Shown here one piece after another: positions 52,910 to 61,110 of a stretch of 64,000 nucleotides of DNA. The notes below the pieces were generated by a model. The model was not told the origin of the DNA. It searched no databases and was given only the letters and a program-made list of their open reading frames with translations. The position numbers and the translations under genes are program-made. The DNA comes from Pseudomonas sp. stari2 (GTDB taxonomy: Bacteria; Pseudomonadota; Gammaproteobacteria; Pseudomonadales; Pseudomonadaceae): positions 3,343,501-3,407,500 of the forward strand of contig NZ_CP099760.1 in NCBI RefSeq assembly GCF_040760005.1. The letters run 5' to 3'. The first letter of the stretch is position 1, and each line of letters starts with the position of its first letter.

Positions 52910-52966
52910 CGTTCTCCATAAACAATCTTGCTTGAAAATGGGCGAAGCCGCCCTTCTCCATCCAGA

Positions 52967-54208
52967 TCATGATTTCAACCGGCGCGCTCGCAAGCGCCCG
53001 CCAATGCTGACCATCAGATAGAGCAGTAAAATTCCTCCGGCAATACCCAGCGTGGCCGGTGCTCCAAAATGCGCGGCGACCAGGCCTGCCAACATCCCGC
53101 CTACCGCTTCGAATCCGAAGCGCATGGCGATGTAGAAAGCGACAACTCGCCCCCGAAGCACGCCTGGCGCCCCGCTCTGCAGTTGCATGTTCGTACTGAC
53201 GTTGCTCAGCGTGATGCCGAAACCCAGCAGGACCAAGCCTGTCAGTGCCATAGGAAGGTTCGCAGCGAGGAACACGCCCAGCAACGCGAAGCCGCACACA
53301 AGCGCGCCGCCGTCCATGAAGTATCGCAACCGTGACAGCGTTCCATTGAAGGCTAAAACCAGGGTAGCTACGAAGGCACCGGCGCCGGCGGCTCCCCATA
53401 ACCAGCCGAGAATCCTTGCATCACCGGCATAAACAGTCTTGGCAAGAATGGGTAAAAGCGAGGCGTAGCAAGATGCCAAAAGGTTCACCATGATCACGCT
53501 GATCATCAGTTGCCGGACGCTCACCGTACGCCAGAGGTACGCCAGCCCTTCGCGGAAAACCTGAGAGGTCGAACCGCTCGCTTTGGGTGACACCGTCGCC
53601 CTGACGTTGATCAGCCCGAACATCAGGGCCAGATAGGCAAATGCCGTCAGGAGAAAGCAGCTCGCTTCGCTGGTCATCGCGATAAGGGTGCCCGCCAGAG
53701 GAGGTCCTGCAAATCTCGCCGCGTTGATCAACATGGCATTGAGCACCAACGCATTGGGCAAATCGGCCGGATCATCAACGAAGCTACCGATCAACGCCTG
53801 TCGCAACGGCGTTTCTACAGCATTCAGCAACCCCAGCAGCAATGCCATGCATGCAATGGAGGTTCCATCGTTCCAGCCGAACTGAGTCATGACGGCAAGT
53901 GTGAGCGATTGGGCTATCAGCATTATCTGGACGCCGATCAGTAGTCGTCTTTTGTCATGACGATCGATCCAGGCACCCGCGAGCGGTCCGATGAGAAGTT
54001 GAGGTGCGAGGGAAAGAAAAGTGATCAGACCGAGCAGTACCGCCGAGCCGGTCAGATGATAGGCCAGCCAGGCCAGAGCGACCTGCTGCACCCATTTGCC
54101 CAACGTCGAAATGCCTTGCCCGACGAAATAGATCTGGAAATTTCGACTGGCCAGCGCCCTGACCGGAGCCGGCCAGCGTGCAGAGCGGGAAGAATGCGGG
54201 TTGGACAA
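52967..54208 (-). CDS. MFS transporter (MFS_3, EntS-like)
   Basis: Major facilitator of 413 residues with about 12 helices and the loop IDRHDKRRLL; the layout resembles the MFS_3 exporter group (enterobactin exporter EntS and relatives). TTG 54208 is chosen as start because AAGGA lies 8 bases upstream, giving MSNPHSSRSARWPAPVRAL; this is tentative, since the frame is open upstream. It lies upstream of fahA on the same strand with a 57-base gap. Confidence 0.8.
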   Translation of the reverse strand: MSNPHSSRSARWPAPVRALASRNFQIYFVGQGISTLGKWVQQVALAWLAYHLTGSAVLLGLITFLSLAPQLLIGPLAGAWIDRHDKRRLLIGVQIMLIAQSLTLAVMTQFGWNDGTSIACMALLLGLLNAVETPLRQALIGSFVDDPADLPNALVLNAMLINAARFAGPPLAGTLIAMTSEASCFLLTAFAYLALMFGLINVRATVSPKASGSTSQVFREGLAYLWRTVSVRQLMISVIMVNLLASCYASLLPILAKTVYAGDARILGWLWGAAGAGAFVATLVLAFNGTLSRLRYFMDGGALVCGFALLGVFLAANLPMALTGLVLLGFGITLSNVSTNMQLQSGAPGVLRGRVVAFYIAMRFGFEAVGGMLAGLVAAHFGAPATLGIAGGILLLYLMVSIGGRLRARRLKS

Positions 54209-54294
54209 GAGTACGTTCCTTAAAAGGCCCCGCGACACTCCTGGCACAAGGTCTACCGCGCATCGCAGGGCTGGATGCGCGGTAGTCGCATGGA

Positions 54295-54972
54295 TCAGAG
54301 CGGCAGTTGGCAGCCTTTCTTTTTCAAAGATTCCAATACCCAAGAGCGATCGTTTTTGCCTTGGGCGATTTGCTCCATCTGTTTGTGCTCGGCTGCGTAT
54401 TTCGCCGTCGCACGTTCAAAGACTTCATCGACATGGTCAAACGGTATGCACAGCAAGCCGTCCTCATCGCCAATGACCAGGTCGCCCGGTTCGATCACCA
54501 TACCATCGATAGCAATCGGCACGTTGATTTCCCCAGGGCCGTCCTTATAAGGGCCTCGATGCGATACGCCGGCAGCGAACAGCGGAAAGTCACCGCTACC
54601 AATGTTGGCTGCATCACGAATGGCACCATTGATGACGATCCCGGCGATGCCGCGTTTTACCGCGTAAGCGACCATCATTTCACCGATCAGCGCATTGGTT
54701 AAATCGCCACCCGCATCCACCACAATCACATCGCCAGGTTCAGCGATATCGATCGCGTAATGCACCATCAGGTTGTCTCCCGGACGCGCCTTGACAGTCA
54801 CTGCGGGACCAGCAAGCACGCCTTCGCGGTGCATGGGACGCAGGCGAGAACCGCCTGCCGTCATGCGATTCATGGAGTCGCTGACGTTGGCTACCGGCAG
54901 CTCACGATAGCGTGCAACCCATACTGCGCTGACTTTGCGTGCGCGCTCCAGCACCTGAAATCCAATGCTCAT
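54295..54972 (-). CDS. RraA-family aldolase/decarboxylase-like protein
   Basis: Protein of 225 residues in the RraA/HMG-CHA aldolase family. The substrate and metal site reads GDVIVVDAGGDLTNALIGEMM followed by NGAIRDAANI with the Arg-Asp pair. Members cleave 4-hydroxy-4-methyl-2-oxoglutarate or decarboxylate oxaloacetate. It is divergent from a 2-hydroxyacid dehydrogenase with an IclR-type palindrome between. GAGG lies 8 bases before ATG. Confidence 0.85.
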   Translation of the reverse strand: MSIGFQVLERARKVSAVWVARYRELPVANVSDSMNRMTAGGSRLRPMHREGVLAGPAVTVKARPGDNLMVHYAIDIAEPGDVIVVDAGGDLTNALIGEMMVAYAVKRGIAGIVINGAIRDAANIGSGDFPLFAAGVSHRGPYKDGPGEINVPIAIDGMVIEPGDLVIGDEDGLLCIPFDHVDEVFERATAKYAAEHKQMEQIAQGKNDRSWVLESLKKKGCQLPL

Positions 54973-55110
54973 GTGACATACCTCTGTTTGATTTTATTCG
55001 ATCACATCGAATGGCGCCGATGCGTATTTTTAGAATTGCATTTCATTTTAATAAGCGCAACGGTGATTTTCACGGCCAAAGCAAGATTTGAAGAACGCTC
55101 AAATATCTAT

Positions 55111-55129
55111 ATTGAAACGTCGTTTCATT
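55111..55129. promoter_or_regulatory. Candidate IclR-family operator
   Basis: Perfect palindrome TGAAACG-T-CGTTTCA (55113-55127) flanked by AT-rich bases, very like KdgR/IclR operators (AATGAAAC...GTTTCATT). It lies in the divergent region between the RraA-like gene and the hydroxyacid dehydrogenase; TATGCTAG just after it could be a -10 box. The IclR gene at 57.7-58.5 kb is the likely binder. Confidence 0.6.
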
Positions 55130-55202
55130 ATGCTAGGGTTGTCACGTCGCAATCTCTGCACACGCCAGCGTTTGTCTCCACGATAAAAACAAGGTAATGA
55201 CG

Positions 55203-56180
55203 ATGTCCCTGACCCTTCTGCTGACCGGCCCTGAACTTGCCCCGGAAGCCATGAACCTGGCCGCCGCCTCTGGCGTGCGGGTTATTCCAACCACGCCCTA
55301 TCTGCCGGCCGAAGAGCTGGAAGCCATCATTCGCGAGCAGCAACCTGATGCGATCATCGTCCGCCAGGGGCAACTGACCGGGTCGATGATCAAAGCCTCG
55401 AAAAACTTGAAAGCAATTGCCAAACACGGCGTCGGCTACAACACCATCGACATCGAAACCGCTGCCGCTTGCGGTATTCCGGTCAGCATTGCCGTTGGCG
55501 CCAATGCCCAGTCAGTGGCCGAGCACGCCTTCGCCTTGATTTTCAGTGTCGCTAGACAAACGGCGCTGCTGGATGCGCGGATGCGCGACGGTCATTGGGA
55601 CAAGACCGAGGCGAACGGTGTGGAGTTGTTCGGCAAGACACTGGGCCTTGTCGGGCTGGGCTCGATCGGCAGCATCCTGATGGATTTGGTCGCGCCCCTG
55701 CGTATGAAGGTGAAGGTCTTTGACCCCTACCTCAAAGAGCTGCCAGCGCGCGCGCACGTGGAACGCGAAGAAGACTTCAATCGTTTACTGGCCGAGAGCG
55801 ATGTCATCAGCCTGCACTGCCCGCTGACCGAGACCAATCACAATCTGATCGGCGCGGCGCAACTCGAACTCATGCGTCCCGGCAGTATCCTGATCAATAC
55901 CGCAAGAGGTGAACTGATTGATACCCAGGCACTGGTGCAAGCACTGAGCGAGCGTAAAATTGCCGGTGCCGGACTGGATACTTTCAATCCCGAGCCACCA
56001 CCTGCAGATAGCCCTTTGTGGGGTCTGCCTACGCTGGTGGCGACTCCCCATGTCGGCGCCAACACCTCGGAGGCCCGTGATCGCGTCGGTGTTGTCGCGT
56101 TGCGCCAGATCCTGGACGTCTGCGCAGGTCGGCCATTGGAGCCACGCAGCGTGGTCAACCGACACCTGCTCAACTGCTGA
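55203..56180 (+). CDS. D-2-hydroxyacid dehydrogenase
   Basis: NAD(P)-dependent 2-hydroxyacid dehydrogenase of 325 residues. Rossmann motif GLVGLGSIGSILMD, Arg in NTARGELIDT, Glu in FNPEPPPAD and His in ATPHVGANTSEA are all present. ATG 55203 has AAGG 8 bases upstream; ATG 55197 is the alternative. It is followed 80 bases later by an MFS transporter and is divergent from an RraA-like aldolase, suggesting degradation of a hydroxyacid via an aldol cleavage. Substrate not known. Confidence 0.87.
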   Translation: MSLTLLLTGPELAPEAMNLAAASGVRVIPTTPYLPAEELEAIIREQQPDAIIVRQGQLTGSMIKASKNLKAIAKHGVGYNTIDIETAAACGIPVSIAVGANAQSVAEHAFALIFSVARQTALLDARMRDGHWDKTEANGVELFGKTLGLVGLGSIGSILMDLVAPLRMKVKVFDPYLKELPARAHVEREEDFNRLLAESDVISLHCPLTETNHNLIGAAQLELMRPGSILINTARGELIDTQALVQALSERKIAGAGLDTFNPEPPPADSPLWGLPTLVATPHVGANTSEARDRVGVVALRQILDVCAGRPLEPRSVVNRHLLNC

Positions 56181-56259
56181 TTGATTGCGTGCTCCTTTGC
56201 AGTCAGAAGGAGCCCATCCGTAACGCGACACTCCACAAAAAGAACAAATGGAGAGCCTT

Positions 56260-57582
56260 ATGACTTCCACCGCTTCCACCGTGAGCGAACTCGAACGCAA
56301 AACGATGCATCGGGTTGCCTGGCGCTTGCTGCCCTTTTTGATCATCTGTTATCTGATCGCGATCATTGACCGCGGCAACATCGGCATGGCCTCGCTACAG
56401 ATGAACGAAGACCTCGGCCTGACTGCAAAAGTCTTCGGTTTTGCCAGCAGCCTGTTTTTCTTTGCCTACTTCCTGGTGGAAGTGCCCAGCAACCTGGCGA
56501 TGCAGAAATTTGGTGCCCGGATCTGGATCGCGAGAATCATGATCACCTGGGGCATCATTTCGGCGGGTACCGCTTTCGTCACAGGGGCCAACTCTCTGTA
56601 CGTCATGCGTTTTCTGCTGGGTGCGGCGGAGGCCGGTTTTTTCCCGGGTGTGCTTTTGTACCTCACCTACTGGTTGCCGTCGGCCTATCGTGCCCGCATG
56701 GTTGCACTGTTCATGGTGGCCATTCCGGCGGCCAACTTCATCGGTTCTCCGCTTTCCGGGCTTTTGCTCAGCCTCGATGGGTGGATGGGCATGCGGGGCT
56801 GGCATTGGTTGTTCATCATCGAAGCGATTCCGGCCGTGATGCTGGGCATCGCTTGCCTGTTCGTACTCACTGATCGTCCCGAGCATGCCAAGTGGTTGAC
56901 CGATGAACAGCGCAACTGGCTCACCCGGCGACTGGCAGAGGAGTCGTCGAAGAAAACCGCCATCGGCCATATCTCGTTGTGGAAGCTGTTGCGCCACAAG
57001 GATATCTGGGTGCTGGCACTGATCTATTCCGGAGCTTCTGCGGCCGGGAGCACCATGAGCGTGTGGGCGCCTCAATTACTCAAGACTTTCGGTCTCAACT
57101 CCATGGAGATCGGCCTGGTCAACGCCATTCCGTACGGCGTCGCGTCGGTGCTGATGATTCTTTGGGGGCGCAGTTCTGATCGTACAGGCGAGCGTCGCTG
57201 GCACACGGCAATGACCTTGTTGCTGATTGCGGCAGGCTTGCTCATGACCCTGTTCACTTCAGCTTTGCCGGCCACTATCGTCATGCTGACCATGGTTTTG
57301 GTGGGTGCCTATTCGATGAAGGGGCCGTTCTGGGCGCTGGTGTCAGGCTGGTTGTCGTCATCTACTGCAGCAGCTGGACTGGCAGCCGTTGGCGCCATGG
57401 CCAACCTGATCGGTGGCGGACTGATGGTGAACGCCTACGGTGCTATTCATGATGCGACAGGCAGCTATGCATTGGCACTGATGCCGTTGGCGTCGCTGTG
57501 CACGTTGGCTGGCGTCATGGTTCTGTTCATCGGTCGCAAACGTCAGCGTGAGCGAGGTGATCTGGCAGTCAGCGTCAAATAG
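56260..57582 (+). CDS. MFS transporter, anion:cation symporter family
   Basis: Twelve-helix major facilitator of 440 residues. YLIAIIDRGNIGMASLQMNEDLGL at helix 1 and LLGAAEAGFFPGVLLYLTYWLP at helix 4-5 are signatures of the ACS family (tartrate, phthalate, hexuronate carriers). ATG 56260 follows GGAGAG by 6 bases. Likely imports the acid degraded by the neighbouring dehydrogenase and aldolase. Confidence 0.87.
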   Translation: MTSTASTVSELERKTMHRVAWRLLPFLIICYLIAIIDRGNIGMASLQMNEDLGLTAKVFGFASSLFFFAYFLVEVPSNLAMQKFGARIWIARIMITWGIISAGTAFVTGANSLYVMRFLLGAAEAGFFPGVLLYLTYWLPSAYRARMVALFMVAIPAANFIGSPLSGLLLSLDGWMGMRGWHWLFIIEAIPAVMLGIACLFVLTDRPEHAKWLTDEQRNWLTRRLAEESSKKTAIGHISLWKLLRHKDIWVLALIYSGASAAGSTMSVWAPQLLKTFGLNSMEIGLVNAIPYGVASVLMILWGRSSDRTGERRWHTAMTLLLIAAGLLMTLFTSALPATIVMLTMVLVGAYSMKGPFWALVSGWLSSSTAAAGLAAVGAMANLIGGGLMVNAYGAIHDATGSYALALMPLASLCTLAGVMVLFIGRKRQRERGDLAVSVK

Positions 57583-57600
57583 AGACGGCTCTGCCTTACG

Positions 57601-57645
57601 ACGATGCCCATTTTCCTTTGGGGGGGACATGGGCATCGTTGTTTC
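57601..57645. terminator. Terminator after the MFS gene
   Basis: Ten-base stem ACGATGCCCA / TGGGCATCGT with a 19-base loop, followed by TGTTTC. It sits 18 bases after the MFS stop and before the convergent IclR gene. Confidence 0.65.
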
Positions 57646-57738
57646 AATCGAAGACCAATAGACGCCCCGTTGGACCTGCTTGAAGTTTGGAAGTCGGACA
57701 AGAACAAACTCACCTTGATCCTTCGCGACAACGCCGTC

Positions 57739-58452
57739 TTACTTCAAGGGCGCTGATTCGTCCGCTGGCTTCAGGCCCAGGCTGCGCATCAGTTCACGGG
57801 CGGTATCGAAAAAGGTCGTTTTTATGCTTTCAGCGGCTTCTTCAGTCAATCGGCTCGAGGGGCCGGAGATGACCAGCGCGCCCATCAGCTCTTTCTGAGC
57901 GCCATATATCGGCAGTGCAATGGAAGACGCATGGGGATCCGTCGCGCCGCGCGAGTAGTACGGTTTTTCCAGCGCGATGCCAACCTGAAACGGTGCCCGC
58001 AATGCCTGTGCTCCCGCCGCTTCGTCCATGGGACGCATATCGCCTGGCTGCATGTTGAGTCGCAGTCGATGGGAGGAATTCACTCGGTACTGGCACATCC
58101 GATAGGCGCCATGGCGCACATAAAATGATGCGGTTTCGCCGGACTGCTCGGAAAGATACTGGAGCCGTGGCATCACATGACGCTCAAGATCCAGGGCTTC
58201 CTGATAAACAGCATTAAGCCTCATGACTTCGCTGGCCAACTGATAACGGCCATCGGCCATTCGGTTGATCAGTCCATGATTTTCCAGCGAGACCATCAAG
58301 CGCATGACAGTGCTTTTAATCAGCCCGGTACGTTCAACCAGCTCCACCAAACTCAATGCCGTATCGCCGACCTGAAAAGCCGTGAGCACGGTCAAGACCC
58401 GGTCAGCCGAAGCCACACCGTTTACCGCTGGACGCGGCCGCGCATTCGCCAT
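57739..58452 (-). CDS. IclR-family transcriptional regulator
   Basis: Regulator of 237 residues with an N-terminal winged helix (VLTVLTAFQVGDTALSLVELVERTGLIKSTVMRL in part) and the IclR effector domain. It lies at the end of the dehydrogenase-MFS operon, convergent, and a KdgR-like palindrome is present in the promoter of that operon. Probably represses the RraA, dehydrogenase and MFS genes; effector likely the imported acid (inference). Confidence 0.88.
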   Translation of the reverse strand: MANARPRPAVNGVASADRVLTVLTAFQVGDTALSLVELVERTGLIKSTVMRLMVSLENHGLINRMADGRYQLASEVMRLNAVYQEALDLERHVMPRLQYLSEQSGETASFYVRHGAYRMCQYRVNSSHRLRLNMQPGDMRPMDEAAGAQALRAPFQVGIALEKPYYSRGATDPHASSIALPIYGAQKELMGALVISGPSSRLTEEAAESIKTTFFDTARELMRSLGLKPADESAPLK

Positions 58453-58688
58453 CAGAAAAAACCTCTACTATTGGGACCGTTATACAAATCATTGTGAGGG
58501 CCGGAAATCCGATTATCCGGCAAGGGCGGTTTTCTAGCCATCCTTGTGGCGAATGTATTCGCAAGCTGATGCGCCCATCCTGCGCTGCGAAGCCTTCATC
58601 TGCGCTACAGCTGGATTGATCGCCTGATTCCACTACAGCTTACGCGGCAACGTTCATCCGCTCGAGCAACCTGTACAGGGGAATAATT

Positions 58689-59300
58689 GTGAAGCTACCT
58701 GAGATCAGTACGTTTATTGCCCGATGGTCCCTGCTGGGCTCGCTACCACCAGTTGCTTGGCTGATTACTCATGACTGCGAAAATCAGATTCTGGCCTTGC
58801 TTGATCGCCTCGGTGCGGGTTATCGACGCAACGGTAACTGTGCGATTCACGAAAGTGCCTTTGTGGAAGACGGGGCAGTGCTTAAGGGGCCGATCATCAT
58901 CGGAGAAGGATCATTTGTGGCGGCGGGAGCTTACCTGCGTGGCGGAGTTTATCTCGGCGACAATTGTATTGTTGGCCCAAGCTGCGAAGTTAAAAGCAGC
59001 ATCCTGCTTGCAGGAAGCAAGCTTGCACACTTCAACTTCGTCGGCGACTCACTTATTGGCGAGCGCGTAAACATTGAAGCAGGTGCAATTATTGCCAACT
59101 ACCGCAACGAACTGGACGGCGTGGATATCAAAATCCGTTACGCAGACAGTGTGATCGAGACGCGGGTCAACAAATTCGGTGCCTTGGTAGGTGACGACTG
59201 CAAAATTGGGGCAAATGCAGTCATAGCTCCCGGAGCAATACTACACCCCCACACCCATGTTCCACGCCTGGGGCTGATTGACCATTTCGCCTACGATTGA
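58689..59300 (+). CDS. Left-handed beta-helix protein, GlmU/acyltransferase-like
   Basis: Protein of 203 residues made mostly of hexapeptide repeats ([LIV]GxxxxV type: IIIGEGSFVAAGAYL, GVYLGDNCIVGPSCEV, LVGDDCKIGANAVIAPGAIL), as in the C-terminal half of GlmU and related acyltransferases. No nucleotidyltransferase domain is present. GTG 58689 follows AGGGGA by 7 bases. Acceptor unknown; may be a trimeric acetyltransferase or only a structural relative. Confidence 0.75.
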   Translation: MKLPEISTFIARWSLLGSLPPVAWLITHDCENQILALLDRLGAGYRRNGNCAIHESAFVEDGAVLKGPIIIGEGSFVAAGAYLRGGVYLGDNCIVGPSCEVKSSILLAGSKLAHFNFVGDSLIGERVNIEAGAIIANYRNELDGVDIKIRYADSVIETRVNKFGALVGDDCKIGANAVIAPGAILHPHTHVPRLGLIDHFAYD

Positions 59301-59351
59301 ACCCGGCCAGAAGTCGATAGCGCGCAGTCGCGCCTGATCGAGGCGCCCTCT

Positions 59352-59858
59352 TCAAAACCGTTGAACTGCATCTGTCGTTGGCTGTTCAGGATGCGAGTAC
59401 TGTTCATTACCCGCCACGGGAACCCAGTCTTTTAGAGGTGTCAGGTAATGGAGTTCAAAACGTCTTGATTTGAACGCCCATTTGCCATCACGGCGTTCGA
59501 ATTTGTCGTGGTACAACCCGCTGACTTGAACCGGACCTTTTTCAATGTCATGGAACAGGCAATTCGCGGCTACGGTTCCCGTTGCATTATCACCTTCGAT
59601 TTCGAGCATAGGGTTGGCCATCCAATGGTGCATATGCGGCATTTGCCGCCAACTATTTTCAGCCATCGCCAAGATTTCATCTCGATTCAAAGCACTTCCG
59701 AAGCCTGGTAAATCCAGCGATGAATCTGCGTGCCAGATTTCCTTCAAGAGAGACGCATCAATGCGGTCAAATGCGTTTGCGTAAGCGGCTATAAGCGTCT
59801 CTATGGCGGCACGACTTTCCAATGCTGCAAGTCGTGCGATTAAAACTTCAATATTCAT
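59352..59858 (-). CDS. SnoaL-like / NTF2-superfamily protein
   Basis: Protein of 168 residues with the SnoaL-4-type alpha+beta cone fold: AIETLIAAYANAFDRIDASLLKEIWH near the start and KWAFKSRRFELHYLTPL near the end. Members include isomerases, small dioxygenase subunits and polyketide cyclases; no function can be assigned. ATG 59858 is chosen with AGGAAA about 9 bases upstream. It follows the SDR gene on the same strand. Confidence 0.75.
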   Translation of the reverse strand: MNIEVLIARLAALESRAAIETLIAAYANAFDRIDASLLKEIWHADSSLDLPGFGSALNRDEILAMAENSWRQMPHMHHWMANPMLEIEGDNATGTVAANCLFHDIEKGPVQVSGLYHDKFERRDGKWAFKSRRFELHYLTPLKDWVPVAGNEQYSHPEQPTTDAVQRF

Positions 59859-60020
59859 GATGATGTTTCCTGTTTGATCACACCGGGTGCCAGTTGACCG
59901 GTTACAAGCGATGGTTAACGGACGATGCACCTGCGCATAAGCACAACTCCCTATCTGAAAATTGCACCGGGGTTGAACCTGAACAGCCCTCGACGAAGGC
60001 TGATCAGGTCAAACAACCAT

Positions 60021-60779
60021 TCAGATCTGCGAAAGGCCGCCATCGACCATCAGCTCTACCCCGTTGACATACCTGGCATCGGCAGATGCCAGGAACAGTG
60101 CTGACGTGGCGATTTCTTCGGGCTGGGCCATGTAGCCAAGCGGCGTGATCTGCTCGACGTGTTGGCGAAGCGCTGCAATGTCGCTTTCGCTCATCTTCAA
60201 GCCGTTGTCCATCAGAGGGGTGCGGGTGAAGCCCGGACTCAATACGTTCGCTCGAATTTTTCGGCCTTTGAGTTCGTTGGCCCAGGTTCGTGCGAAGGAC
60301 CGCACCGCTGCCTTAGAGGCGTTGTAAAGGCTCAGCCCTTCCATGCCGTTGCTGGAGCAGATAGAAGCCGTCAATACGATTGACGAGCCGTCTTTCATCA
60401 ACGGCATAAGCGTTTGAACAGTAAAAAAGACACCCTTCACGTTTATGTCAAACATGGTGATGTATGCGGTTTCGCTGGTCTCGCCAACAGGGTTTTTTTC
60501 GCAAATTCCCGCATTGGCAAACACTGCATCCAATTGATCATTTCGAGCTTCTATTGTCGCCTTGAGCTTATCAAGATCCCCTTGGCGCGAGACGTCGGAA
60601 ACGACTGCGACCGCCTTGGTGCCCAGTTTGGCCACAGCAGCCTTCAGCGTGCCCGTTGAACGGCCAGTGATGTAAACACGTTTGGCGCCCTCGGCAATTA
60701 AACCCTGCGCAATCGAAAATCCGATTCCGGTGGATGCACCTGTGACAACTGCGACTTGATTAGCGAATTTACCTGACAT
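60021..60779 (-). CDS. Short-chain dehydrogenase/reductase (SDR)
   Basis: Classical SDR of 252 residues. Cofactor motif TGASTGIG (13-20), NAG (89-91) and the catalytic Ser139, Tyr152, Lys156 (LYNASKAA) are present, with a C-terminal VNGVELMVDGG. It is divergent from a DHA2 efflux gene, sharing a perfect palindrome, so both may be under one TetR-like repressor. Substrate unknown. Confidence 0.9.
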   Translation of the reverse strand: MSGKFANQVAVVTGASTGIGFSIAQGLIAEGAKRVYITGRSTGTLKAAVAKLGTKAVAVVSDVSRQGDLDKLKATIEARNDQLDAVFANAGICEKNPVGETSETAYITMFDINVKGVFFTVQTLMPLMKDGSSIVLTASICSSNGMEGLSLYNASKAAVRSFARTWANELKGRKIRANVLSPGFTRTPLMDNGLKMSESDIAALRQHVEQITPLGYMAQPEEIATSALFLASADARYVNGVELMVDGGLSQI

Positions 60780-61110
60780 GTCTGACTCCTCGGTCCTCGA
60801 TTTGGATCGTTTGAAACCACGCCGGGACCATTGTGAGAGTTACCGGGGAGACAGCGGCACTGCCATAAATGAACGTTGGTCGTTCATTTATGTGAGGCGT
60901 AAGACGGAGTTGAATCGTTTAGTTTGAAGGTGACCGATTCAGTCCAGCTCCATTCTCAGGAAGCCAGATCAGCGCCCCTCAACGGGCCAGTGTGTCCGCA
61001 GACGTTTGAACTGGAAGTGGCATCCGGAATGTGATGAACGCCTGTGGGGTTCGACTGATTTCTAACATACAGAAACGTTGGGACCGAACGGCCCCGTATA
61101 GGACTTCCGC
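60780..61110. promoter_or_regulatory. Divergent promoter region between SDR and DHA2 efflux genes
   Basis: About 330 bases with no gene. It holds the palindrome described separately and presumably both promoters. Confidence 0.45.
60864..60892. promoter_or_regulatory. Perfect 12-bp inverted repeat, TetR-type operator
   Basis: CATAAATGAACG and CGTTCATTTATG separated by TTGGT. Long, AT-flanked ATGAACG/CGTTCAT palindromes are typical of TetR/AcrR repressor operators controlling efflux pumps. It lies between the SDR and DHA2 efflux genes. No TetR gene is in the window. Confidence 0.65.
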
